Origin: Clostridiaceae bacterium
Lineage (GTDB): Bacteria; Bacillota; Clostridia; Clostridiales; Clostridiaceae
Length of the DNA stretch: 64,000 nt
NCBI GenBank assembly: GCA_014380625.1
Contig: JACMJL010000033.1
Coordinates: 1-64,000, forward strand
Reading direction: 5' to 3'
The translations under genes and the position numbers were made by a program. Below, piece by piece: positions 7,842 to 16,363 of the stretch (positions are counted from its first letter, which is position 1; every line of letters starts with the position of its first letter). The notes under the pieces are model-generated. The model worked only from the letters and a program-made list of their open reading frames with translations. It had not been told where the DNA came from and made no database searches.

Positions 7842-8720
7842 ATGAAGATAGTTAAAAATATAGTATTTTTTATTTTAGGTCTGTTTTTAGTTTTTAATAT
7901 TGTCTTTGTAACATTAGGTCTGTTTGTACATTTTAAATTATATAATTACAATTATTATATTTCTAAGTTTAATAGCTGTGATTACTATCATGCTATCTCA
8001 ATGAAATCAATTACAAAGCTCTCAAGTTTATCTAGTACAACTAACATACCTAAGGAGGCCTTCAAAGCATATTCTGATGAAACATGGATTAAGAGTCAAG
8101 TAAATAATTATACAAAACATCTTATTCAGTATGTTACTTTTAAAAAAGAAAGTCCATATAATATTGATTTTCGAATGCCAGGGCTTAAATTTGATAAAAG
8201 TATGAATAAATATCTTGAAAGTAATAATATGCTATTAGATAAAAACATCTCAGATGAGATTAGTACTGTCAAAAGGGAGTCAGAAGAAGTAATTGATGAT
8301 AGTATTAATATCTTTGATTTGAAAGGTATAGTTGCATATGAGGACTTTCAAGTTGTGAGAAAATCATTAGGATTTATTTATTCCAATATTTTTGTGTACT
8401 GTAGTGGTCTAGGGCTTTTACTAATATTAATTTTAATTTATTATAGAAAGGTTTTTTATAATATCTTATTATGGTATGGTTATTCATTTGTTGCTGCAGG
8501 GGCACTGATATTTTTCTTTTCTTTTACACCCTATTTTATTAATTTTTCAAGGATTATGTCTCTTATGGAGGATGAACACATAAGGGTATTAATAACTTCC
8601 ATAATAGATGGGTTCGATAAATATTTTATAGAAGCTGGAGTTATCATAGTAGTTTTAGGCCTTAGTTTAATTTGGATTTCATCTAAAAAAACTATAAATT
8701 ATAACTTGAAGATAGGATAA
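7842..8720 (+). CDS. Uncharacterised integral membrane protein of the sortase cluster
   Basis: A 292-residue protein with an N-terminal helix (about 4-27), an outward domain of roughly 150 residues rich in Ser, Asn and Lys, then three helices in the last 130 residues and a short basic tail. The topology resembles DUF1461-like membrane proteins, but I cannot confirm that assignment. The frame opens earlier at 7782, but that would overlap the sortase gene by 44 bases; ATG 7842 follows AAAGTGAGAA and is preferred. Close spacing (16 bases after the sortase stop) suggests one operon. Confidence 0.6.
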   Translation: MKIVKNIVFFILGLFLVFNIVFVTLGLFVHFKLYNYNYYISKFNSCDYYHAISMKSITKLSSLSSTTNIPKEAFKAYSDETWIKSQVNNYTKHLIQYVTFKKESPYNIDFRMPGLKFDKSMNKYLESNNMLLDKNISDEISTVKRESEEVIDDSINIFDLKGIVAYEDFQVVRKSLGFIYSNIFVYCSGLGLLLILILIYYRKVFYNILLWYGYSFVAAGALIFFFSFTPYFINFSRIMSLMEDEHIRVLITSIIDGFDKYFIEAGVIIVVLGLSLIWISSKKTINYNLKIG

Positions 8721-8776
8721 AGGGTTAGAAGGGTGATCAAGGACTTTAATTTTACAGGAGAGGGGAATTTCTATCT

Positions 8777-9208
8777 ATGTTAAGGAAAGGTATGTTTTTA
8801 ATTATTCTACCCTTAATAATTGGTATAGGGATTTATGCACTTTTTAGAAGCAGTGATATGGTTATTTTCTCCTGGTTTCCAGTATTTAAAACTGTTAAAG
8901 ATATGGTTAAGTTAAATTCTAGCTTGGATTTTTTAAATCCTGTAATAAAAAATTATATTTTATTTTCTGTGCCTGATGGATTATGGTTATACTCATTTAC
9001 TAGTAGTATGATTCTAATTTGGAAGAAATCTAATTTTAGATATAAGAATTTATGGATGTTTTCAGGTGGAATTATTGCTATAAGTCATGAGGTAGGACAA
9101 AGATTAGGTTTATTTAGTGGTACCTATGATGTAAAGGATTTAACTACATATTTAATTGCAACTATAGTGGCAGTAAGTGTAACTAATATTTTTTTTAAGG
9201 AGGCTTAA
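8777..9208 (+). CDS. VanZ-like small membrane protein
   Basis: A 143-residue protein with four predicted helices. The central PDGLWLYSF and the ISHEVGQRLGLFSGTYDVKDL segment recall the HE-x2-Q ... D-x2-D pattern of VanZ-like proteins, whose role in envelope properties is poorly understood. The ATG follows AGGAGAGGGGAATTTCTATCT. The stop at 9208 is four bases before the GH16 start, so these two genes are almost certainly co-translated. Confidence 0.6.
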   Translation: MLRKGMFLIILPLIIGIGIYALFRSSDMVIFSWFPVFKTVKDMVKLNSSLDFLNPVIKNYILFSVPDGLWLYSFTSSMILIWKKSNFRYKNLWMFSGGIIAISHEVGQRLGLFSGTYDVKDLTTYLIATIVAVSVTNIFFKEA

Positions 9209-9212
9209 TAAT

Positions 9213-12200
9213 TTGAGAACAAAATTTAGAGTCGTTCTATCTATGTTTGTAATTGTAACTTTCTGCATTATGCTGCTTGGAAGTAATAAGAAGATTGCAG
9301 ATAATGGTAAAAGCGATTGGACATTATCATGGAGCGATGAATTTAATGGTACAAGCGTTGATACAACTAAATGGGATTACGATATTGGCAACGCCATTGT
9401 AGATAAGGACGGAAATAAGGTTACCGAGGGTTGGGGTAATAATGAATTAGAATATTATACTAAGTCTACCAAAAATGTAGGTGTTAAGGATGGCAAGTTG
9501 TCTGTAACAGCTTTAAAAGAGACCTCACCTGCACAATTCGGCAAAACTTTTAATTATACTTCAGGTAAAATAAAAACCTTAGGTAAGTTTTCTATGAAAT
9601 ATGGAAAACTTGATATAAAAGCAAAACTGCCTATTGGAAAAGGGTTATGGCCAGCAATATGGATGTTACCTGTAAAGGATGCTTATGGTGGATGGGCAGC
9701 TTCGGGAGAACTTGATATAGCAGAAGGCTGGGGGAGTAAACCTCAGACTGTTGCTGGAACAATCCATTATGGGGCTACTTGGCCAAATAATAAATATACT
9801 GGAAAAGAGTTCAATTTTCCAACAACTACCTCAGTAAATGAATTTCACAATTACGGTCTTGAATGGGAACCAGGCGAAATAAGATGGTATATTGATGGTG
9901 TATTATATCAGACACAAAACAATTGGAGTACAAAAGGTGTTGATAATGAACAAAAATACTCTTTCCCAGCACCCTATGACCAGGATTTTTATTTAATATT
10001 AAATCTGGCTGTAGGCGGTAATTTTGATGGAGATCCTATTGCAGAGACAAAATTCCCAACAGCTATGGAAGTTGATTATGTTAGAGCTTATAAGCTTACA
10101 GGTAGAGAATATAAAACTCCTGTTGAACCTAAAGTAACAATGGAACCATTACCTACAGGGGCAAAGGTAGCAACAGCAGATGGCAATTTACTAAGTAATA
10201 GTAACTTTACAGAACCAATCCAAGATAATCCAGAAGCAGCTCTAGACTTTTCAGATAAATGGAACTTTGTACATGTGTCTCAATTTGCAGGAAATGGAAC
10301 GCAATCTATAGATACTATTGATGGAAAGAAATATGCAAAGATAAGTGTTACTAATGCAGGATCACAAAATGTTTCAGTGCAACTCATTCAGCTTACAACA
10401 CTGGGAAAAGGAAGATATTACAAGGTGTCCTTTGATGCTAAAGCAGCTACAACCAGAAAAATTGGTATGAAGATGTCAGGTGGTGCAGAGGCAGGCTGGG
10501 GTGTTTATTCAGATATTTATGATTTTGCCTTAACGGATAAATTTCAACATTTTGAAAAGGTATTCCAGATGGCGGGGGCCTCTAATATTAAATCTCGTCT
10601 TGAATTTAATTTGGGTTCTGACACTAACGCTGTTTGGATTGGTAATGCAAGAGTTGAAGAGGTTAATGCACCTATTCAAAATTTTGATGCTTCAAAAACA
10701 CCATTTTCAGATGGGAACCATATTTATAATGGTACCTTTGATAAAGAAAGTATAGATCGTATGGCTTATTGGAATTTCAATGTAGCAACAGGAGCAGAAG
10801 CAACAGCAATTGTGCCAGAGGCTACAAGAGAATTGTTTGTTAAGGTAAGTAAGGGTGGAAAAGAGGCAAGCGCAATTACTTTAAATCAAAAGGGAATTCA
10901 ATTAGAGCAAAATACTGACTATAAATTAACCTTTAAGGCTAGAGCAAAATCAGCAAAAACGATTAAGGTAGGCTTCTTAAGTAAAGATGGTACAGTTAGT
11001 TATAATGAGGATAAGACAATAAATTTAACAAAGTCAATGGAGGAAAAAACCATTAGCTTTAAGATGAATAAACCTACGGATTCAGAAGCTCAGATAATAT
11101 TTAAACTTGGTGGGGATAACAATGATGTATATATGGATGATGTAACCTTAACCTCATCAATAAATTATTCATTAGTTGATATTTATCCGCTTAAAAATGG
11201 TGATTTTTCAAAAGGGTTAGAGTCATGGACACCATATCCTAACATAGGAGATGGTGCAGCTTCAACTATTACAGCAGTAAATGGAGCCGCTAAAATTTCA
11301 TTAACTGCACCAGGACCAAATCCTTATTCTGTAATGCTAAATCAAGAAAATTTTAAAGTTACTAAGGGAGTTCAATATAAAATAGCTTTTGATGTAAGCG
11401 CAACAGCAGAAAGAAGTATAGGAATAGTTATTGACAATGCAGCCTATTATCAATATTTAACTAAAAATGTAAAAGCCACTAGCGGAGTTACTCATTATGA
11501 GTTTACATTAATACAAGCAAAGGATGATACTGTTAGTTTGAAATTCTTATTAGGAAATGTTGATGCAACAGTACCAACCAAAGCGCATGATATAGTTATT
11601 GATAATGTAGTTTGTGAAGTTAAAGATGCACCTTTCAAGAGGTCTCCTACATTAACTAAGAGTGAAACTGATAATAAACTTACTAAACCTATAAATATTA
11701 CCTTTACTGATGACTTAGCTTGGCGAAATGCAATAACTTCTGTAAAGATTAATGATATTGCAATAGCAACAAATAGATATACAGTAGCAGCAGGTAAAAT
11801 TACTTTAGCTGCAGACAACTTTGCTACTATTGGTAATTATACTATTATGGTTGTAGCTAATGGATACGCCAATGCTACTTGTGTACAAGATATAAGAGCT
11901 AATGACAATTTAATAATCAGTAATGGAACTTTTGATGCTGATACAACTGGATGGTCAGTATATACAGGTGATGGTTCAAATGCTAGTGTAGCTTCAGCGG
12001 ATGGAAAGCTGAAAGTTAGTTTCCCTGATTATGCTGGTTGGAATAGATGGTCCACCCAAGTATATCAAGATACAATAAAGTTAGAAGCAGGAAAGAAATA
12101 TGTACTTAAGTTTGATGCCAGTTCAACAGTGGCAAGAGATGGCTGGGTGGAAATGAATAACATGGAACAACAAGTTTTAGCACTAACACCTACAACCAAA

Positions 12201-12791
12201 ACTTTTTCATATGAATTCACAGCTGCAAATACAATTTCTAATGGTAAACTAAATATCCTTTTAGGAACAAATAATCTTGATGGCACATTGTTTGCTAAGA
12301 ACCAAAGTGTCAATATTGATAATATTTCAATCACTGAAAAATCAATAGTAGTTGATAAAATAATTAGTAATGGTACTTTTGACGCTGATACAACTGGGTG
12401 GATGACATATACAGCTGATGGCTCAAATGCTAGTGTAGCTTCAGTGGATGGAAAGATGAAAGTTAATTTCCCTGATTATGCTGGCTGGAATAGGTGGTCC
12501 ACTCAAGTATACCAAGAAACAATAAAATTAGAAGCAGGAAAGAAATATGTACTAAAGTTTGATGCTAGCTCAACAGTGATAAGAGAGGCTTGGGTGGAAA
12601 TGAGTAACATGGACCAGCAAGTCTTAGCACTTACACCTGCAGCTCAAACCTTTACCTATGAATTCACTGCAGCGAATACAATTTCTAATGGAAAACTAAA
12701 TTTCCTTTTAGGAACAAATAACCTGGATGGGGCATTGTTTACCAAAAATCAAAGTGTAAGCATAGATAATGTCTCGATTACTGAAAAGTAA
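9213..12791 (+). CDS. GH16 family beta-glucanase (laminarinase-like), multimodular
   Basis: A 1,192-residue secreted enzyme. Signal peptide at about 1-23, GH16 catalytic domain at about 36-292 with nucleophile and acid/base in GELDIAEGWG (E166, D168, E171) and laminarinase-like WPAIWMLP and HNYGLEWEPGEIRWYIDG. Three beta-sandwich modules of CBM4_9 type follow (about 322-482, 501-647, 657-802), then an Ig-like segment (about 810-898), then two nearly identical modules (about 899-1046 and 1048-1192). The expected activity is hydrolysis of beta-1,3 or mixed beta-1,3/1,4-glucan. No sorting motif or SLH repeat is seen at the C-terminus, so it is probably released. It starts at TTG 9213 after AAGGAGGC. 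A hairpin repeat terminates it at 12858-12905. Confidence 0.93.
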   Translation: MRTKFRVVLSMFVIVTFCIMLLGSNKKIADNGKSDWTLSWSDEFNGTSVDTTKWDYDIGNAIVDKDGNKVTEGWGNNELEYYTKSTKNVGVKDGKLSVTALKETSPAQFGKTFNYTSGKIKTLGKFSMKYGKLDIKAKLPIGKGLWPAIWMLPVKDAYGGWAASGELDIAEGWGSKPQTVAGTIHYGATWPNNKYTGKEFNFPTTTSVNEFHNYGLEWEPGEIRWYIDGVLYQTQNNWSTKGVDNEQKYSFPAPYDQDFYLILNLAVGGNFDGDPIAETKFPTAMEVDYVRAYKLTGREYKTPVEPKVTMEPLPTGAKVATADGNLLSNSNFTEPIQDNPEAALDFSDKWNFVHVSQFAGNGTQSIDTIDGKKYAKISVTNAGSQNVSVQLIQLTTLGKGRYYKVSFDAKAATTRKIGMKMSGGAEAGWGVYSDIYDFALTDKFQHFEKVFQMAGASNIKSRLEFNLGSDTNAVWIGNARVEEVNAPIQNFDASKTPFSDGNHIYNGTFDKESIDRMAYWNFNVATGAEATAIVPEATRELFVKVSKGGKEASAITLNQKGIQLEQNTDYKLTFKARAKSAKTIKVGFLSKDGTVSYNEDKTINLTKSMEEKTISFKMNKPTDSEAQIIFKLGGDNNDVYMDDVTLTSSINYSLVDIYPLKNGDFSKGLESWTPYPNIGDGAASTITAVNGAAKISLTAPGPNPYSVMLNQENFKVTKGVQYKIAFDVSATAERSIGIVIDNAAYYQYLTKNVKATSGVTHYEFTLIQAKDDTVSLKFLLGNVDATVPTKAHDIVIDNVVCEVKDAPFKRSPTLTKSETDNKLTKPINITFTDDLAWRNAITSVKINDIAIATNRYTVAAGKITLAADNFATIGNYTIMVVANGYANATCVQDIRANDNLIISNGTFDADTTGWSVYTGDGSNASVASADGKLKVSFPDYAGWNRWSTQVYQDTIKLEAGKKYVLKFDASSTVARDGWVEMNNMEQQVLALTPTTKTFSYEFTAANTISNGKLNILLGTNNLDGTLFAKNQSVNIDNISITEKSIVVDKIISNGTFDADTTGWMTYTADGSNASVASVDGKMKVNFPDYAGWNRWSTQVYQETIKLEAGKKYVLKFDASSTVIREAWVEMSNMDQQVLALTPAAQTFTYEFTAANTISNGKLNFLLGTNNLDGALFTKNQSVSIDNVSITEK
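11912..12788 (+). repeat. Tandem duplication of a carbohydrate-binding module inside the GH16 gene
   Basis: The block beginning ATCAGTAATGGAACTTTTGA is repeated 447 bases later as ATTAGTAATGGTACTTTTGA. The two 149-codon units differ at scattered codons only, for example STVARDGWVEM against STVIREAWVEM, which indicates a recent duplication. Confidence 0.9.
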
Positions 12792-12857
12792 TGTGGAGAT
12801 GGGTCAATTGTCTGAATTAAGAAATCTCCTAGATAGTTATTTAGCTTTCTAAATATA

Positions 12858-12905
12858 AAAGGGACTATTTCAAAATAATTATTTTTATTTTGAGATAGTC
12901 CCTTT
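12858..12905. terminator. GGGACTRTCTCAAAA hairpin repeat, copy 1
   Basis: AAAGGGACTATTTCAAAATAA pairs with its inverse ending ATAGTCCCTTT, giving a long stem followed by a T-rich run. It lies after the GH16 gene. The same hairpin recurs at 39630, 44665, 54445 and 62792. This copy and the one at 39630 share the flank CTAAATATAAAAG. Confidence 0.8.
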
Positions 12906-12984
12906 AAATTTTTTGTTTGAAAAAGTTAATTTAGATAAATTTATGGTAAAATTATAAGTACCTTATATATTTAGGAGGTATTAT

Positions 12985-13779
12985 ATGAATCTTATAAAGG
13001 AAGAGTTTTTTAAAAGGTGTCATCTGTCAGAAGAGGATATTATCAAAAATCAGATAAATTGGGATGATTTAAATTACATATACATTGATTATAGTAAGTA
13101 TAAGAGTAGTTGTGAAAGTCAAGCTGACTTTATAGCAACTACCCTTAGAACTCATAAAAAAATTCATTCGGTGAAGTCTAGGGTAAAAGATTCTGAAAGG
13201 TTAATAGAAAAAATTATTAGGAAGACACCTAGCAGAAAAGAAAAGTATGGATCCAAGTTTCAATTTTCTATTGAGAATTATAAAGAAGAAATAAATGATT
13301 TAATCGGAATTAGAGCAATTCACATTTTTAAAGAGGAATGGGAAGATATACACAATTTTATTTGTAGCACATGGAAGGTTATTGAGATCACTGCTAATGT
13401 TAGAGAAGGTGATGATACCCAAAGGTTTGAAGAACTTGATATTCAAATTCACTCTAGAAAATCTGGATATAGATCAGTGCATTATTTAATAGAATTTTTT
13501 CCTACAAGCCAAAGAGTTATAACAGAAATTCAGGTTAGAACAATATTTGAAGAAGGTTATGGGGAAATTGATCATCAACTTCGATATTCTCACAGTGAAA
13601 TCCCAGAGATACTGGCTTTAAATCTTTTGCTATTTAATCGTCTAGCGGGGAGTGCAGATGAAATGGCATCCCTCATTAATGTTTTAAATAGAGATCTAAC
13701 TGAAATAGAAGAGAAATACGAGAAGATAATAGACTTGAAGGATAAAGAGATTAGGAAACTAAAGGGAGAAATTTGTTGA
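12985..13779 (+). CDS. Small RelA/SpoT-type (p)ppGpp synthetase
   Basis: A 264-residue protein with a single RelA_SpoT nucleotidyltransferase domain at about 50-200. Visible motifs are EINDLIGIRAIHIF, the substrate loop SGYRSVHYLIEF and TEIQVRTIFEEGYGEIDHQLRY. It has no HD hydrolase, TGS or ACT domain, so it is a synthetase-only enzyme of the RelP/RelQ or YjbM type, expected to transfer pyrophosphate from ATP to GDP or GTP. A C-terminal coiled coil (about 225-264, EEKYEKIIDLKDKEIRKLKG) may support oligomer formation. The ATG follows TTTAGGAGGTATTAT. It stands alone between two terminated genes. Confidence 0.87.
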   Translation: MNLIKEEFFKRCHLSEEDIIKNQINWDDLNYIYIDYSKYKSSCESQADFIATTLRTHKKIHSVKSRVKDSERLIEKIIRKTPSRKEKYGSKFQFSIENYKEEINDLIGIRAIHIFKEEWEDIHNFICSTWKVIEITANVREGDDTQRFEELDIQIHSRKSGYRSVHYLIEFFPTSQRVITEIQVRTIFEEGYGEIDHQLRYSHSEIPEILALNLLLFNRLAGSADEMASLINVLNRDLTEIEEKYEKIIDLKDKEIRKLKGEIC

Positions 13780-13885
13780 AAGTATTAATAAGCCCTTGTC
13801 ATGTATAAATAAGTGGTGCTAAAATTAATATGGGGAGAATCAACAAAATTCTAAAATTTTCAACAAAGGATGGGGATTTTTAACA

Positions 13886-16198
13886 ATGAATAAATTATTG
13901 CGAAATAGAAGAAGAACTATAGGTGTTTTAATTAATTCTGTTGATGGTTTTTATCAATCGCCTATTTGGAGAGGAATAAAAAAAGTTGCAGAAGAAAGAA
14001 ATTTTGATGTGCTTTTTTTTGCTGGAGGAGCTCTAGAATCCACAGTTGGAGATGAGGCGCAGCAGAATGTTATTTATGATTTAGTTAATACAGATAAACT
14101 GGATGGATTAATTGTATGCTCAGGATTATTATTAAATTATATTGGCTTAGATAAATTTGTAGAATTTATAGAAAGGTATAGAGATATACCTATGGTTAGT
14201 ATTGGAATAGATATTAAAGATATTCCTAGTGTGGTTTTTGACAATAGAAAATATATGCATTTAATGGTTAACCACTTAATTGATCATCATAATTATTCGA
14301 AAATAGCATTTATAACAGGAACCTCTTTAAATCCTGATGCGGTTATGAGGCTTGAAGGATATAAAGATGCTTTAAAGGAACATAATATGATTTTTGATAA
14401 GGAGTTAGTTGTTGAAGGTGATTTTCATGAATTATCAGCGGCTAAGGCTATAGATGAACTTATGGTGCATAGGAATATGAAACCAGAGGTTATAGTGGCT
14501 TCAAATGATGAAATGGCAATTGAAGCATTTTATCGTTTGAAACAGATGGGAATTGAAGTAGGAGAACATATAGCCTTAACTGGATTTGATAATGTTGAAA
14601 CAGTAAGGTCTTTCTATTCCGCTTTTACCACTATCGAGCAACCTATTTTTGAAATGGCTTCAGAAGCAGCTAAGTTTATAGATTTAATTTTAGATGGGGA
14701 GCATGTGCCTCAATGTACTTATTTAGACGGGAAATTAATAATAAGAGAGTCTTGTGGTTGTTGCAATATCTTAAAAAATAAAACACCAATAATATTAAAG
14801 GGGAGTTTGAAGGAGGTTACTTCATATTATAAAGAATGTGAAGAACTTGAAAATTACTTAATTAAAGAACAATACAATATATTAGATTTAATAATAAGGG
14901 AACTTGGGCTACCAAAGGTTGAGTTAGTAGAGTATGAGAGAAGTATTATTAACTTATTAAATTCATTTATAAGAGATATGAAAATAAAAAAAACAGAAGG
15001 GGAGTTTATAAAAGAGCTTAAAGAAATTTTATTTCATTCGATTTTTGTAAAAAAACTTGATTACTCTTGGAATGAAGCACTTTATTCTATGAGAAATCTT
15101 GTGATTTCTGTTATAACTAATTATGAAGCCTTAAGGATAGCCGATGAAATATTTTATTTGTCTAGTTTTTTAATAGGAAATGTTTTACGTAAAAGAGAAT
15201 CCATACAGCAATATAATTTTAAAAGAATGTATATAGGTACAAGGGACATAATGCGAGAATTTAACTTTGTACGAAGTGTTGAGGAATTAACTAAGGTTAT
15301 TAGAGCTGCAATGTTCTGGTATGGGATTAAGCAATGTTACTTATGTGTTTATGATAGTCCTACAACTAGTTTGTGTGAAGCTAATTTTAAACTACCTTCA
15401 AAGGCTAAGCTGATTTTAGGATATAACGAAGGGACGTTGGCAGAGATACAGTATGTAGACACATTAGACATACTACCTGAGCAGTTTATTTATCAAGAAA
15501 AAAGGAATGATCTGATTTTCTTTCCTTTAGTTACAGGCAAAGATTATTTTGGTTATATCGCTTGGGATATGAATGCAGTAGATGAATTTGTTTATGAGAA
15601 CTTTAGGGAGCAAATTGGGAATACCTTAAAGATTCAAAGGCTGTTTGATGAACGCATAAAAGCAGAAGAACAACTAAATTTAGCTGTTATTGAACTTGAA
15701 AAGAGTAATGGGGATTTAAAAAACAGATATGTAGTTGATGAATTAACAGGTATATTGAATAGAAGAGGATTTTATATGCATGGCGGTAACCTATATAAGT
15801 CAGCTGCTTTAACTGGTGGTAAAGCTATTATGTGTTTTGGAGACATGGATGGTTTAAAGAAAATCAATGATACTTATGGTCACAAAGAAGGGGATGAAGC
15901 CATATTAGTGACAGCCTTGCTAATTAAGGAATCCTTTGGAGTAGATGATGTAGTAGCCCGTATTGGGGGAGATGAATTTACCATAATTGCAGCAAATAAG
16001 TCTACTAAAGATGAGATTAATGCAATTGTTCAACGTATTAAGTCTAATTTTGATAGATATAATACAGCTTCAAAAAAACCATATAAGTTAGCTATAAGCT
16101 TAGGGTTTTCAGTCTATTCTCCAGATCAGAAGTTTACCTTTGAAGAACTAATTCAAGATGCGGATAAGCAACTTTACGAACAAAAAAAGAAAAGATGA
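13886..16198 (+). CDS. Diguanylate cyclase with LacI-type sensor domain
   Basis: A 770-residue protein. Residues about 10-290 form a LacI/periplasmic-binding-protein-like sensor domain (TIGVLINSVDGFYQSPIWRGI, VIVASNDEMAIEAFYRLKQMG, ALTGFDNVE) without DNA-binding helix or membrane helix, so it should bind a cytoplasmic small molecule, probably a sugar. A long helical linker and a GAF-like segment (about 440-600) lead to a GGDEF domain with intact IGGDEF (G694-F698), which makes cyclic di-GMP from two GTP. The inhibitory RxxD site normally upstream of GGDEF is absent. The start at ATG 13886 follows AGGATGGGG at somewhat long spacing. A strong terminator follows at 16214-16260. Confidence 0.88.
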   Translation: MNKLLRNRRRTIGVLINSVDGFYQSPIWRGIKKVAEERNFDVLFFAGGALESTVGDEAQQNVIYDLVNTDKLDGLIVCSGLLLNYIGLDKFVEFIERYRDIPMVSIGIDIKDIPSVVFDNRKYMHLMVNHLIDHHNYSKIAFITGTSLNPDAVMRLEGYKDALKEHNMIFDKELVVEGDFHELSAAKAIDELMVHRNMKPEVIVASNDEMAIEAFYRLKQMGIEVGEHIALTGFDNVETVRSFYSAFTTIEQPIFEMASEAAKFIDLILDGEHVPQCTYLDGKLIIRESCGCCNILKNKTPIILKGSLKEVTSYYKECEELENYLIKEQYNILDLIIRELGLPKVELVEYERSIINLLNSFIRDMKIKKTEGEFIKELKEILFHSIFVKKLDYSWNEALYSMRNLVISVITNYEALRIADEIFYLSSFLIGNVLRKRESIQQYNFKRMYIGTRDIMREFNFVRSVEELTKVIRAAMFWYGIKQCYLCVYDSPTTSLCEANFKLPSKAKLILGYNEGTLAEIQYVDTLDILPEQFIYQEKRNDLIFFPLVTGKDYFGYIAWDMNAVDEFVYENFREQIGNTLKIQRLFDERIKAEEQLNLAVIELEKSNGDLKNRYVVDELTGILNRRGFYMHGGNLYKSAALTGGKAIMCFGDMDGLKKINDTYGHKEGDEAILVTALLIKESFGVDDVVARIGGDEFTIIAANKSTKDEINAIVQRIKSNFDRYNTASKKPYKLAISLGFSVYSPDQKFTFEELIQDADKQLYEQKKKR

Positions 16199-16213
16199 AA
16201 AGATGCCTTAAGT

Positions 16214-16260
16214 GAGGCTACCCCAAAATAATTAATTATTTTGGGATAGCCTCTTTTTTA
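16214..16260 (+). terminator. Rho-independent terminator after the GGDEF gene
   Basis: GAGGCTACCCCAAAATAATT pairs with its inverse ending in TAGCCTC, a stem of about 20 bp, followed by TTTTTTA. It is shaped like the GGGACT repeats but its sequence is different. Confidence 0.9.
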
Positions 16261-16363
16261 TTGCCATAAATCCTTAATTGTAATAATTTATATGTTTATA
16301 ATAGGCTAATCTGTGGAATACTAAAAAATCAGCAATTTATATATGAATATTAGGAGGTAAAAA

